Positions 54,901 to 63,961 of a DNA stretch of 64,000 nucleotides are shown here, one piece after another. The notes below the pieces were generated by a model. The model was not told where the DNA came from, ran no database searches, and worked only from the letters and a program-made list of their open reading frames with translations. The stretch is from Dyadobacter luteus. GTDB lineage: Bacteria > Bacteroidota > Bacteroidia > Cytophagales > Spirosomataceae. Position 1 is the stretch's first letter. Each line of letters opens with the position of its first letter. The DNA lies in assembly GCF_003383615.1 (NCBI RefSeq), contig NZ_QNUL01000015.1, positions 62,001 to 126,000 on the forward strand, given 5' to 3'. The translations under genes and the position numbers were made by a program.

Positions 54901-56126
54901 GCGGAACCGTATTGGTGCGTTTGTCTGAGCGGGACAATGAAATCAGTATCATGGTAGAAGACAGCGGTATAGGAATCCCGGCAGATGCTGGAGAAAGAAT
55001 TTTCTCTGTTTTTGACCAATATCCGGATAAACGGGCACTTTCAAAGGGAGGTTTTGGTATCGGATTGTTTCTTGCAAAAACATTTGTAGAGACCCATTTC
55101 GGAACGTTGACTTACGAACCTAATCCTTCAGGAGGTACCATTTTTACGATAACATTGCCAAAAAATCATCCTGATCTGCAATCAGTTATAAAACCAGATG
55201 GCGCCGGACACAAATCTTCTGTTTTTCTGGAAGAACTGTCACTGGCAAATTTTGAAACTGAAAAGGATTCTAAAAGAACAAAACTGGGTCGGCCTGTTCG
55301 TGAAGAGCTGAACGCAAAAATGGAAACGATGCTGCTGGTAGATGATGATAGTGAAATGCGCACCTATCTGTCTGGTATTTTTGGCGATCAATACAAATTA
55401 CTTGAAGCTGACAGTGCCGAGCTTGGCCTTGAATTGGTAAAAAAACATAGCCCGGATATTGTACTCAGCGATGTGATGATGGGCGGGATGACAGGTATCG
55501 AAATGTGTGAGCGCATGAAAGAGGACATTTCGGTAAGCCATATTCCGGTCGTACTGCTGACCGCCAGCTCGTCTCAGGAATCCAGACTGAAAGGTATCGA
55601 AGGAGGTGCCGACGACTACATCAGTAAGCCATTCGACAAAGATTTACTCGTAGCCAGAGTGGCTTCATTGTTGAAAAGCAGAAGTGATCTGCAAAAGTAT
55701 TTTTACAACGAAATCACCCTGCAATCGGGCGACTCGAAGATATCTCCGGAGTACAAAGAGTTTCTTGAAAAATGTATTTCTATCGTTGAACAACACATCA
55801 CAAATCCGGAGTTCAACATCAAAGTACTGGCTTCTGAAATCGGGATGAGCCACTCCACTTTGTACAACCGGATCAAGTCTATTTCGGGCCAGTCGACAAA
55901 TAGCTTCATCAGGTTTATCAGACTAAGGCGCGCAGCCGAAATATTGATCAGTACCGACACTACCATACTCGAAACTGCCGAGCAGGTAGGCATCAATGAC
56001 GTCAAATACTTCCGCATTCAGTTCACCGCACTCTTTGGTATGAAGCCATCAGAATATATAAAAAAATACAGAAAACCCTTTCACGAACGACATCCACTCA
56101 ACAAGGATATTTTCAAATCGAAATAA
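51918..56126 (+). CDS. Hybrid two-component system sensor-regulator (HTCS)
   Basis: ATG 51918 gives 1402 residues; an in-frame TTG at 51888 is less likely. Order: signal/anchor, about 14 reg_prop beta-propeller repeats (GNLWLGTDGDG, NRLWVGTNGGG, GNLWIGTYGGG types), a Y_Y_Y domain (FAYKLDGLDHDWNYV...YTFRVKASNQDGVWSE), a membrane helix (WWAIVLYVLGAGFLIYYY), HisKA with phospho-acceptor His872 (SHEFRTPLT), HATPase (NLISNAIKFT, DSGIGIP, GGFGIGLFL), receiver with Asp1185 (DIVLSDVMM) and an AraC DNA-binding domain. It senses a glycan fragment in the periplasm and activates the SusC-SusD-GH30 genes that follow 295 bp downstream. Confidence 0.95.
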   Translation: MTNNNRTRKTGRFNRFIWITFILLHTLCQSFSQGLGKVSRYGIQEGLSYGVVNDIAQGNKGFLWFATGDGLNRFDGHDFKVYKHNPQDTNSIAGNYVKSILADPDGTLWISSRNGMSEFITSREKFVRYLPSSQKRGINNDVSDISKARNGDLWISLNGSGFASFNKKNKKYRFYDQKNLPGLQTNSILNIFEDSHGLLWLGTRETGVELFETDAQRNLKKSRIDFSILPKTRIHQVFEDHFKNIWIASAKGLFVYQRKESRFYQINISTFHKSNIYLSLLENKAGILFVGVQDGGVYSVDLNKFHSKPVSQYEFILVKNTQNEGITQRSVQTMFLDKYQNIWLGTYGEGVYMIGSIPEKFTLFQKRIADSRAEAYLRFYGMCTDKQGNLWLGTDGDGIYKTTPSGQLLKHYKVDGRPGSLTDGAIIAAHRDRQGNLWFGSYSKGLFLYNADNDSFTRFPGNTTQPGSPPVNDVRVIYEDSKNRLWVGTNGGGLCLLDRKTGNFRQFVPGNSSINANDVRAIVEDKKGNLWIGTYGGGLNYLNTETLRFTQFFNSTRQGFLISNRIIFSLYLDNQDRLFIGTEGNGLVLYDIPNKQVKRYNERNGLANNVINAIQAENEKRVWISTNRGLSLIDLGANRIENFDHSDGLQAGQFNPNSFLAGPDNRFLVFGGTEGWNIFNPGDIHLSSYKPPVLITGLQLFGKDVEVGSIQNGRVILEEQINPYSSITLKPDESVFSIQYTALNYAYPEKGQFAYKLDGLDHDWNYVKNERTATYRYLSPGDYTFRVKASNQDGVWSEEQSTLRIRILPPWYQTWWAIVLYVLGAGFLIYYYQKYKNRQAALKYKVSLAQLESQKEKELNERKISYFTNISHEFRTPLTLIINPVKELLLKQDNDNSANLNIIYRNSKRLLSLVDQLLLFRKADQKQNELHLGTHLLPPLLNEVFSYFLHQAEQKHLRYELICENENIEINADSEKLEIALFNLISNAIKFTPDRGTVLVRLSERDNEISIMVEDSGIGIPADAGERIFSVFDQYPDKRALSKGGFGIGLFLAKTFVETHFGTLTYEPNPSGGTIFTITLPKNHPDLQSVIKPDGAGHKSSVFLEELSLANFETEKDSKRTKLGRPVREELNAKMETMLLVDDDSEMRTYLSGIFGDQYKLLEADSAELGLELVKKHSPDIVLSDVMMGGMTGIEMCERMKEDISVSHIPVVLLTASSSQESRLKGIEGGADDYISKPFDKDLLVARVASLLKSRSDLQKYFYNEITLQSGDSKISPEYKEFLEKCISIVEQHITNPEFNIKVLASEIGMSHSTLYNRIKSISGQSTNSFIRFIRLRRAAEILISTDTTILETAEQVGINDVKYFRIQFTALFGMKPSEYIKKYRKPFHERHPLNKDIFKSK

Positions 56127-56161
56127 AATTTTTGTGACCATATTTTTAAATATGTTTAGTT

Positions 56162-56196
56162 AAAAATGCCCGATTCTAATAGGATCGGGCATTTTT
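56162..56196 (+). terminator. Intrinsic terminator after the HTCS gene
   Basis: Perfect 13-bp stem AAAAATGCCCGAT/ATCGGGCATTTTT (56162-56174, 56184-56196) with a 9-base loop and T-run. Confidence 0.88.
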
Positions 56197-56203
56197 ATTG
56201 AAT

Positions 56204-56236
56204 TACCCCCTCTTTATTATGAAAATACCCCCTCTT
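56204..56236 (+). promoter_or_regulatory. Direct repeat TACCCCCTCTT x2, 22-bp period: candidate HTCS operator
   Basis: Identical 11-mers at 56204-56214 and 56226-56236, exactly two helical turns apart on the same face, ending 19 bases before the susC -7 box. The place and spacing fit two AraC-type DNA-binding domains next to the -33 region. Confidence 0.6.
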
Positions 56237-56255
56237 CGTAACATTTAAATAATCC

Positions 56256-56263
56256 TACTTTTG
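56256..56263 (+). promoter_or_regulatory. -7 element (TACTTTTG) of the PUL susC promoter
   Basis: Perfect TAnnTTTG; no good -33 TTG, as expected for an activator-dependent promoter. It predicts a ~150-base leader before 56422. Confidence 0.55.
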
Positions 56264-56421
56264 ATCGATCAGTTTATAAATCTCCCCAACCCTTTCAGCA
56301 CTTGGTATTATTTCAAGATTCGCCTTATTCTGTACGAATCAATATTACTGTGAGCTGAAAAAACAAGGATAATCCAAGACTGACTAACTGACCAAATTTT
56401 AACTATCAACTTAATTCATGT

Positions 56422-59400
56422 ATGAAAAAAAGTTTTCATAAACATGCTGAATTCATTCGGCTGTCTTACGAAAAAACAAAAGCGGCAGGGCTTCTCCTGA
56501 TGCTGCTTTCGGTGCTTTCTACTTTCTCTTACGGACAAACTTTGTCGGTAAAAGGAGTGGTAACAGGCGACAACGGAGAGACACTTCCGGGTGCCAGTGT
56601 AATACTGAAAGGAACCACTACCGGAACTACAACGGATGTGGATGGAAATTATACACTGAACCTTCCTGACGGTAGCGGTACACTTGTGTATACTTATATT
56701 GGATACATCGCGCAGGAAATCGCAGTAGGCAACCGCAGCCAGATCGATGTAAAACTGGTGACGAACGACAAAACACTTGACGAGCTTGTTGTAGTTGGTT
56801 ATGGTGTTCAGAAAAAAGCAACACTTACCGGTTCCGTTTCCGAACTGAAAGGTTCTGAAATTGTGAAGAGCCCGCAACCCAACGTTTCCAACTCATTGGC
56901 GGGACGTTTCTCTGGTTTCGTAGCCAATAACCGTGGTGGCGAGCCAGGTTACGACGGATCTTCTTACACCATTCGTGGTTCTGCTTCCACAGGAAACAAC
57001 GACGTATTGGTTGTAGTTGATGGTATTCCTGGTCAGGTTGGTGGTTTGGACCGTCTTGATCCAAACGATATCGAAAGTATCTCGATCCTGAAAGATGCAT
57101 CTGCTGCCGTATACGGTAGCCGTGCTGCGAACGGGGTAATCCTTGTAACAACCAAACGCGGAACTACAGGTAAGCCAGTTATTTCTTACAGCTTCAACCA
57201 GGGTTTCTCCTCTCCTACCCGCTTGCCAAACATGGCCGATGCTTCTACGTATGCAACGATCATGAACGAGATTGATTACTACAACAATCCGGCGGGAGGC
57301 ATGAATCAGTTCTATTCAGCTGAAGAAATTGAAAAATTCAGAAATGGTTCTGACCCCATCAACTACCCGAACACAGACTGGCAGAAAGTAGCGTTGAAGA
57401 ATTTCGCGCTTCAAAACCAGCACAATCTGGGTATTAACGGTGGTACTGAAAACGTGAAGTATTACTTATCTCTTGGTACTATTTACCAGGATGCACTTTA
57501 CAAAAACTCCGCAACGAAGTACAAGCAATACAACTTCCGTTCGAATATCGACGCCAACGTTACAAAGGATTTCAAAGTGAGCCTGGGTCTGAACGGTCGT
57601 CAGGAAAACAGAATGTTCCCGGTTTCATCTGCTGAGAATACTTTCCGTTCCATCTACCGTGCGTACCCGACTTTGATCGACCGTTATCCAAACGGAAATT
57701 ATTCGACCGGGGTTGAAAACAGCAATCCGGCTGTATTGGGAACTGATATGGGTGGAACTACCAATAACCCGACTTCTATTTTCAATGGTATTCTGAGAGC
57801 AAGCTACAACCTGCCATTTGTACAGGGATTGTCAGTAGATGGTTTTTATTCGGTTGATAAATCTTTCAACTTTACCAAAACTTTCGCTGTTCCTTACACG
57901 CTTTATAGCTACAACGACGTAACTGATTCTTATTCACAAACCGTAACAGGTGGATCAGCAGGGAAAGCATCATTGTACCAGAAGCAGGTAAACCTTACCA
58001 ACCTTACTCAGCACATTCGTCTGAATTACCTGAAAAGCATTGGTAAGCACAACATCAACACTTTCGTAGCTTACGAGCAGAACAAAAGAAACGAGATCAT
58101 TTTCGACGCTAACCGTATCAACTTCCCCACAGTATCAACTCCTGAGTTGTCTCAGGGTGGTGCAGCAGCAACGGACAAAAACAACAGCGGTAGTACCATT
58201 AACTTCACAAGAAAAAGTTATATCGGTAGATTCGCCTACGATTACAATGAGAAGTACCTGGCTGAAGTGCAGGCGCGTGTAGATGGTTCTTCTATCTTCC
58301 CTAAGGGTAAGCAGTATGGTTTCTTCCCGTCGGTTTCTGCAGGTTACCGTATCTCCGAAGAAGACTGGTTCAAAAGCAGTGTGCGTTTCATCGACGATTT
58401 GAAATTCCGTGCTTCATACGGTTCATTGGGTAATGACAACGTAGGTCAGTTCCAGTTCTACAACAATTACACTTTTGTAAACCAATACGTTACAGGTGCA
58501 AATGTAATCACTCCTGGTATCGACCTTACGAAACTGGCCAACCCGAACATTACCTGGGAAAAATCGAAGAAACTGGATATTGGTTTGAACGCAGTGTTCC
58601 TTAAAAACTTCAATATCGAATTGATCTACTTCGATCAGAAACGCTCTGACATTCTTGCGACGCGTAACGCATCAATACCAAACACATCTGGTATTGTGAA
58701 TCCACATCCAACGAATGACAATACTCCTCTTGTACCAAGCGAAAACATCGGAAAAGTAAACAACAGCGGTTTTGAAGCTACATTGGGCTACAACCACTCT
58801 GGTAAATTCCGTTACAACATCTCAGGTAACGTAACGTATGCGAAAAGCAAAATCATCTTTAAAGATGAGGCTCCGGGCGCACTGGCTCACCAGAGAGAAA
58901 CAGGAAACCAGCTGAATACTTACCTGCTTTACAACAACCTTGGCATTTTCCGTACGCAAGAGCAACTTGACTCTTACCCGCATTTGAAAGGTGCACAATT
59001 GGGTGATTTGATCCTTGAAGACTACAACGGAGATGGACAAATCACAGCTGATGATAAAGTAAGAACAAAATATGGCAACATTCCTTTGCTTACTTACGGT
59101 GTTGTTTTCAGCGGAGGTTACGAAGCATTTGACATGTCTATCGTTTTCGCAGGACAAGGCATGGTTAGCCAGTACGTACTTCCTGAGTCAGGCCAGGTTG
59201 GTAACTTCTACAGCAGCTGGGCAGATAACAGATGGAGCCCTACAAACCCTGACGGATCGTACCCACGTGCTGATACCCGTGCATCTTCGTCGATCAATGG
59301 TGGATTAAACCAAAACAATTTCTGGTTGAACAACGCATCATTCCTTCGTCTTAAAAACGTAGAATTTGGCTATACGTTGCCAAAAGATGCTTTGTCGAAA

Positions 59401-59553
59401 ATCAAAATCCAATCACTGAGAGTGTATGCAAGTGGTTTCAACCTGTTCACCCTTACAGGCGTGAAAGATTTCGATCCGGAAGGAAGCCAGGGAAGCGGCC
59501 AGTTCTATCCTCAGCAGCGCATCCTGAACCTTGGGTTAAACATTAAGTTTTAA
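56422..59553 (+). CDS. SusC-family TonB-dependent glycan transporter
   Basis: A 1043-residue transporter: signal peptide (ending SYGQ), CarboxypepD-regulatory-like domain (LSVKGVVTGDNGETLPGASVILKGTTTGT), TonB box region (LDELVVVGYGVQKK), plug (YTIRGSASTGNNDVLVVVDGIPG; DIESISILKDASAAVYGSRAANGVILVTTK) and a long barrel ending LNLGLNIKF. No STN domain, so control comes through the HTCS instead of FecR. SusD follows 14 bp downstream. With the GH30 enzyme, uptake of a galactan, glucan or xylan-type oligosaccharide is likely. Confidence 0.95.
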   Translation: MKKSFHKHAEFIRLSYEKTKAAGLLLMLLSVLSTFSYGQTLSVKGVVTGDNGETLPGASVILKGTTTGTTTDVDGNYTLNLPDGSGTLVYTYIGYIAQEIAVGNRSQIDVKLVTNDKTLDELVVVGYGVQKKATLTGSVSELKGSEIVKSPQPNVSNSLAGRFSGFVANNRGGEPGYDGSSYTIRGSASTGNNDVLVVVDGIPGQVGGLDRLDPNDIESISILKDASAAVYGSRAANGVILVTTKRGTTGKPVISYSFNQGFSSPTRLPNMADASTYATIMNEIDYYNNPAGGMNQFYSAEEIEKFRNGSDPINYPNTDWQKVALKNFALQNQHNLGINGGTENVKYYLSLGTIYQDALYKNSATKYKQYNFRSNIDANVTKDFKVSLGLNGRQENRMFPVSSAENTFRSIYRAYPTLIDRYPNGNYSTGVENSNPAVLGTDMGGTTNNPTSIFNGILRASYNLPFVQGLSVDGFYSVDKSFNFTKTFAVPYTLYSYNDVTDSYSQTVTGGSAGKASLYQKQVNLTNLTQHIRLNYLKSIGKHNINTFVAYEQNKRNEIIFDANRINFPTVSTPELSQGGAAATDKNNSGSTINFTRKSYIGRFAYDYNEKYLAEVQARVDGSSIFPKGKQYGFFPSVSAGYRISEEDWFKSSVRFIDDLKFRASYGSLGNDNVGQFQFYNNYTFVNQYVTGANVITPGIDLTKLANPNITWEKSKKLDIGLNAVFLKNFNIELIYFDQKRSDILATRNASIPNTSGIVNPHPTNDNTPLVPSENIGKVNNSGFEATLGYNHSGKFRYNISGNVTYAKSKIIFKDEAPGALAHQRETGNQLNTYLLYNNLGIFRTQEQLDSYPHLKGAQLGDLILEDYNGDGQITADDKVRTKYGNIPLLTYGVVFSGGYEAFDMSIVFAGQGMVSQYVLPESGQVGNFYSSWADNRWSPTNPDGSYPRADTRASSSINGGLNQNNFWLNNASFLRLKNVEFGYTLPKDALSKIKIQSLRVYASGFNLFTLTGVKDFDPEGSQGSGQFYPQQRILNLGLNIKF

Positions 59554-59567
59554 TTGAAAGAATCAAA

Positions 59568-61250
59568 ATGAAGTATATAAAGAAAATAGCCGTTTCATCC
59601 GCACTTGCCGCATCGCTGTTTATGGTGTCCTGCCAGGAGAATTTCCTGGATGTGGTTCCTACCGACCGTGTATCTGATGCATCCATTCTGTCTGACTCCG
59701 TTTTGTTCGAAGCCTATGTTTTGAACAGATACATGGGTACAAGACTTACTGATAAAGAAGCTGAAGGAACTAATCCTGGCTTCGGACGTGGTTTTGAATA
59801 CGCGATGTGGTCTTCGTTGACAGACGAGTCCATTTACAACAATGACGACAATACCTGGCTGATCCAACGTGGACAAATTGCCCCTGAAAACACCGGTATT
59901 GCAGGTACTTTGTGGGGAAGAAGCTACCGAAGCATTCGTGAGATTAATTATGCATTGGCCAACCTTGAACAGGTGCCGATGAGTGAAGGTAAAAAGAGAA
60001 GTCTGAGAGGCGAATTACAATTCCTGCGCGCATTCCGCTACCACGATCTGATCCGTAACTACGGAAGTGTGGTGTTGATGGGTGACAAGGTAACTGAGAT
60101 CAGCGATGACCTTACGAGCCCGGATCTTTTCAAGCGCTCGGATATCAAGGCTGGTATCGACTATGTATCGGCTCAGCTTGACGAAGCGATTGCTTTGCTT
60201 CCTGCATCTAACGACAACAATAACTGGAAGCTTGGCCGTGCTACAAAAGGTGCTGCCATGGCATTGAAATCAAGAATTCTGCTTTACGGAGCAAGTCCGC
60301 TTTACAATAATGCTGCAACCTGGGCACAGGCAGCAGCCGCGGCTAAAGCTGTAATGGATTTGAACAAGTATACGCTTTATACAGGTGGATACGGAAATCT
60401 GTTTACGAGTAACGACAATTCTGAGATCATCTTCGGACGTCTTTATGCAATCGGTGCGCGCCACGTGTGTCTGGAGATTGCCAACGGTCCTAACAGCTAC
60501 AACGCATGGGGTGGTAATGTACCTCTTCAAAATCTTGTAGACGATTACGAGATGAAGGACGGTACCAGAATCACAGATGCCAATACAACTTATGATGCAA
60601 AGAATCCATACCTGAACCGTGATCCACGTTTCTACGCAACGATCCTTTACAATGGAGCAACGTACCGTAACAGCACGATAGAAACTTTCACGCCGGGTGG
60701 CAAGGATAGCAAAGATGGTCCGTCCAACTGGAACACCTCGAAGACTGGTTACTACATGAAGAAATTCATGAACGACAACCTGCCTATCGACAACCCATGG
60801 GATGTAGCAGGAACGCAAACCTGGATTTACTTCCGTTATGCTGAAATTCTGCTGAACTATGCAGAAGCACAAAACGAAGCATCGGGACCTGATGCAACTG
60901 TGCATGCAGCCATTAATGCCGTAAGACAGCGTACAGGTGTAAACATGCCAATACTTCCGGCAGGACTTACACAGGCACAGATGCGTGAGCGTATCCACAA
61001 CGAAAGACGCATTGAGCTTGCATTTGAAGAACACCGTTTCTACGATGTACGCCGTTGGAAAACTGCTCCTGTAAAAGAAAACGTACCTGCTTACGGTATC
61101 GAGATCACTAAGAGCGGAACCAACTATGTATACACGAGAAAAGAAGCACTTACCGGTAAAAGTTTCGTTGAGAAACAATACTGGTTGCCAATTCCCCGTG
61201 CGGAAATACAGGCTTCCAATAATCAGTTGACCCAGAATCAGGGCTACTAA
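59568..61250 (+). CDS. SusD/RagB-family lipoprotein
   Basis: A 560-residue lipoprotein (lipobox MVSC, Cys22) with SusD helical TPR units (KKRSLRGELQFLRAFRYHDLIRNYGSVVLMGD; KLGRATKGAAMALKSRILLYGASPLYNN) and the RagB/SusD C-domain (ILLNYAEAQNEASGPDATVHAAINAVRQRTGV; ERRIELAFEEHRFYDVRRWK; YWLPIPRAEIQASNNQLTQN). It binds the polysaccharide at the cell surface with the SusC encoded 14 bp upstream. A strong terminator follows its stop. Confidence 0.95.
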   Translation: MKYIKKIAVSSALAASLFMVSCQENFLDVVPTDRVSDASILSDSVLFEAYVLNRYMGTRLTDKEAEGTNPGFGRGFEYAMWSSLTDESIYNNDDNTWLIQRGQIAPENTGIAGTLWGRSYRSIREINYALANLEQVPMSEGKKRSLRGELQFLRAFRYHDLIRNYGSVVLMGDKVTEISDDLTSPDLFKRSDIKAGIDYVSAQLDEAIALLPASNDNNNWKLGRATKGAAMALKSRILLYGASPLYNNAATWAQAAAAAKAVMDLNKYTLYTGGYGNLFTSNDNSEIIFGRLYAIGARHVCLEIANGPNSYNAWGGNVPLQNLVDDYEMKDGTRITDANTTYDAKNPYLNRDPRFYATILYNGATYRNSTIETFTPGGKDSKDGPSNWNTSKTGYYMKKFMNDNLPIDNPWDVAGTQTWIYFRYAEILLNYAEAQNEASGPDATVHAAINAVRQRTGVNMPILPAGLTQAQMRERIHNERRIELAFEEHRFYDVRRWKTAPVKENVPAYGIEITKSGTNYVYTRKEALTGKSFVEKQYWLPIPRAEIQASNNQLTQNQGY

Positions 61251-61264
61251 TTGAGTCTTCACCG

Positions 61265-61300
61265 AAGCCCTTTTCCCACTAACAGGAAAAGGGCTTTTTT
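61265..61300 (+). terminator. Intrinsic terminator between susD and GH30
   Basis: Perfect 12-bp stem AAGCCCTTTTCC/GGAAAAGGGCTT (61265-61276, 61285-61296) followed by TTTTT. It ends only 14 bases before the GH30 start codon, so GH30 expression would need read-through. Confidence 0.85.
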
Positions 61301-61313
61301 TATCCCCTAACCC

Positions 61314-62876
61314 ATGTCCAATACCACTACCTCCAGCCGGGCACTTTTCTTCGCCGGTCTCACATCGCTCTTTCTGGCTTGCAAAGGATCAGAAACAGGT
61401 GTCAAAAAACAGGAAAGCGATAATGTGATTACGCTTACGGTTAATCCGGCAGCCACATTTCAAACCATTGATCACTTCGGGGCGTCCGATGCCTGGTCGG
61501 GGCAGTTTGTAGGAAACTGGCCGGATGCAAAACGCAAAGCTATTGCTGATTTATTATTTAGTCAGGAAGCGGATGCGAACGGTCAACCCAAAGGAATCGG
61601 TTTGTCGTTATGGCGATTTAACATCGGTGCCGGCACTGCCGAACAGGGTGCGCAAAGCGGGATCGGCGACGAATGGCGCAGAGCAGAATCCTTCCTGAAC
61701 AATGATGGCTCGTATGACTGGAACAAGCAAGCAGGTCAGGTTTGGTTTCTGAATGCTGCCAAAGAACGTGGTGTGAATGAATTCCTGGCGTTTCCGAACA
61801 GTCCTCCTGTGCAGTTTACTGTGAACAAAAAAGGTTATGCGAGTAACGGAAAAAGCAACCTTGCTCCTTCTGAATTTCCCAAATTTGCCAACTATCTGGC
61901 GGATGTGATTTCAGGTGTAAAAAACAAAACCGGCATCACATTTAACCATATCAGTCCTGTGAACGAACCTCAATGGGATTGGAGTGATGGCGGCCAGGAA
62001 GGAACCCCTTTCTATAACAACGAAATTGCACAAATTACCAAAGCGCTGAGTTCAGCTTTGATCAGCCAAAAGCTGCCTACCAAAATTGATATTGCGGAAG
62101 CAGGACAGATTGATTACCTGTATTCTGAATTTAATAAGCAGGATCGCCAGAATCAGATCTATGCGTTTTTTGATAAAGCATCTCCGAACTATGTTGGCGA
62201 CCTTCCAAACCTTTCCAGGAGCATTTCAGGACACAGTTATTTCACCACCTCTCCTTTCCGGGCAGCGGCTGAAAAAAGGACGAAACTGGCTGAAAAGTTG
62301 AAATCTGTTGAAGGGTTGAAATACTGGATGTCGGAGTATTGTATACTTGGTGATAACGATGGAGAAATCAACGGAAATGGGAAGGATCTGGGTATAGATC
62401 CCGGGATTTACGTCGCCAAGGTTATTCATAATGATCTGGTAAATGCAGGTGCTTCTGCATGGCACTGGTGGATCGCCATTTCTCCTTATGATTACAAAGA
62501 CGGTCTTATTTACATTGATAAAAACAAAACAGACGGTAATTTTCAGAGTTCCAAAATGCTTTGGTCATTGGGCCAATTTAGCCGTTTTGTTCGTCCGGGT
62601 GCAGTAAGAACAGAGATTATTTCCAACAAACCAGAAAATGATCTGCTGATTTCATCCTACAAAAATACTAACGGTGAACTGGTAACAGTATTGATCAATT
62701 CCGGAACACAAACCAGAGATGTAGTAATTAAAACAGGACAGAATAACCTGACTATTACCAAGGGATATCAAACTTCGGCAACTGCTGATATGGAACCTTT
62801 TGATATAACAGCCGCGACATCAGGTTTGAAAGTTAGTCCGAGAAGTATTGTTACGCTGATTGGGACGGCGAAATAA
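61314..62876 (+). CDS. Glycoside hydrolase family 30 lipoprotein
   Basis: A 520-residue lipoprotein (LFLAC lipobox) with a (beta/alpha)8 GH30 barrel and a side beta-domain at the C-terminus. The catalytic acid/base is Glu218 in SPVNEPQWDW and the nucleophile Glu341 in YWMSEYCIL; IDHFGASDAWSGQF is the family's N-terminal motif. Related GH30 enzymes are endo-beta-1,6-galactanases or glucuronoxylanases, so arabinogalactan or a beta-1,6-linked glycan is a plausible target. It belongs to the HTCS-controlled locus. No frame defects. Confidence 0.9.
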   Translation: MSNTTTSSRALFFAGLTSLFLACKGSETGVKKQESDNVITLTVNPAATFQTIDHFGASDAWSGQFVGNWPDAKRKAIADLLFSQEADANGQPKGIGLSLWRFNIGAGTAEQGAQSGIGDEWRRAESFLNNDGSYDWNKQAGQVWFLNAAKERGVNEFLAFPNSPPVQFTVNKKGYASNGKSNLAPSEFPKFANYLADVISGVKNKTGITFNHISPVNEPQWDWSDGGQEGTPFYNNEIAQITKALSSALISQKLPTKIDIAEAGQIDYLYSEFNKQDRQNQIYAFFDKASPNYVGDLPNLSRSISGHSYFTTSPFRAAAEKRTKLAEKLKSVEGLKYWMSEYCILGDNDGEINGNGKDLGIDPGIYVAKVIHNDLVNAGASAWHWWIAISPYDYKDGLIYIDKNKTDGNFQSSKMLWSLGQFSRFVRPGAVRTEIISNKPENDLLISSYKNTNGELVTVLINSGTQTRDVVIKTGQNNLTITKGYQTSATADMEPFDITAATSGLKVSPRSIVTLIGTAK

Positions 62877-62902
62877 TTACTACCACAAGTTAGTATTACA
62901 GT

Positions 62903-62956
62903 AATGCTCCATCACAGAATATCTGAATTAAGGGTAATTCCTGATGGAGCATTTAT
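62903..62956. terminator. Long-loop hairpin terminator between convergent genes
   Basis: Arms AATGCTCCATCA (62903-62914) and TGATGGAGCATT (62942-62953) pair perfectly; the loop is 27 bases and TATTTT follows. It lies between the convergent GH30 and SGNH hydrolase stops. Confidence 0.6.
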
Positions 62957-62968
62957 TTTACTCTCCTT

Positions 62969-63961
62969 TTAATACTTCAACTCCTTAATTTTAGCAATAA
63001 CCCTGTTCGCTACAATCTGATATCCTTTGTCGTTCATGTGAATATCGTCATTATTAATATCGCTGCGCATGCCTCTCGGAAAATTCATCCTTTCCAGATC
63101 CTGCCGGTCTGCAGCAGATGGGGTATATTCTATGGCAGCCATTTCCTCGTCAGTAGGAGGCGTCATCACTACAAAGTTTTTACCATACTTCTCAGCCAGG
63201 CGAGTATTAATCCCCGAAATGAGGTTATAATTGGATGTTCCCTGATTATCATTGGTGCCCTGAAGAATTCCAAGGATAATGTACCTGGCCGGGGAATTGA
63301 TGTAAGCTACCGAATCCTCCAAAGCAGGCATGATATCAGACTCCACCCCTCTTCCGATATTGTTACGGCCATACCAGAGGATTTGTGTTGCTGATCTCAC
63401 CCTTGGCCCGTCATCCAGAAGAAATTCCGAATCTTCGGGTACATCAATCACGCTGACAGTCGCCGGTGTAATTGTATATCTGTCTCCTGAAAATCTACGG
63501 ATCGTACAGCTCACACCATTGATTTTTCCCGTTCTGCTGTATTCGTGATTATTAGAGATTGTGCTCAGAAACTTGTCATTCAGTTTTGTAATAGTTACCG
63601 GCTGTATCCCATTCAATTTATTCCCTTCAATAGAAATAATCAAAGAGCGGCCGCCTTGTCTGACAGCAATACTCGAAGCCACCTGTCCCACAATGCCATC
63701 ACTCACAATGGGACGGTCTGGGAAAGCCAGACCGACAATATTACCGTATGGACGTATCCCACCAGCGCCAATGGTAAGACTATCCCCTATAAACGCCAGG
63801 GTTTTGTCACGATTCTTACGATTAGGGAAAATATCATCCAGCAATCCGCTGCATGAGGAAAGTAAAGTACTACTTAGTGCAACCGCTCCTGTGGTGCGAA
63901 GGAAGTCCCTGCGACTCGTATGGCCGGCAGGATATGATCGCTTATTCTGATCTGAAAACAT
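62969..63961 (-). CDS. Tat-exported SGNH/GDSL hydrolase lipoprotein
   Basis: ATG at 63959-63961 (MFSDQNKRSYP) is chosen over an upstream GTG at 63997. The protein has a twin-arginine signal (SRRDFLRTTGAVAL), a lipobox-like LLSSC (Cys37), the SGNH nucleophile Ser61 in FIGDSLTIGAG, a GTNDNQG block III-like site and the C-terminal DDIHMNDKGYQ Asp/His pair. Such enzymes remove acetyl or other esters from glycans. It converges with the GH30 gene, so it may assist in de-esterifying the same polysaccharide, though it lies on the other strand and may be separate. Confidence 0.88.
   Translation of the reverse strand: MFSDQNKRSYPAGHTSRRDFLRTTGAVALSSTLLSSCSGLLDDIFPNRKNRDKTLAFIGDSLTIGAGGIRPYGNIVGLAFPDRPIVSDGIVGQVASSIAVRQGGRSLIISIEGNKLNGIQPVTITKLNDKFLSTISNNHEYSRTGKINGVSCTIRRFSGDRYTITPATVSVIDVPEDSEFLLDDGPRVRSATQILWYGRNNIGRGVESDIMPALEDSVAYINSPARYIILGILQGTNDNQGTSNYNLISGINTRLAEKYGKNFVVMTPPTDEEMAAIEYTPSAADRQDLERMNFPRGMRSDINNDDIHMNDKGYQIVANRVIAKIKELKY

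Noticed and set aside
60270-61262. 330-residue open frame on the minus strand opposite susD
   Set aside because: It lies wholly inside an unambiguous SusD gene, shows no domain pattern and has the Cys/Val-rich make-up of an antisense shadow.
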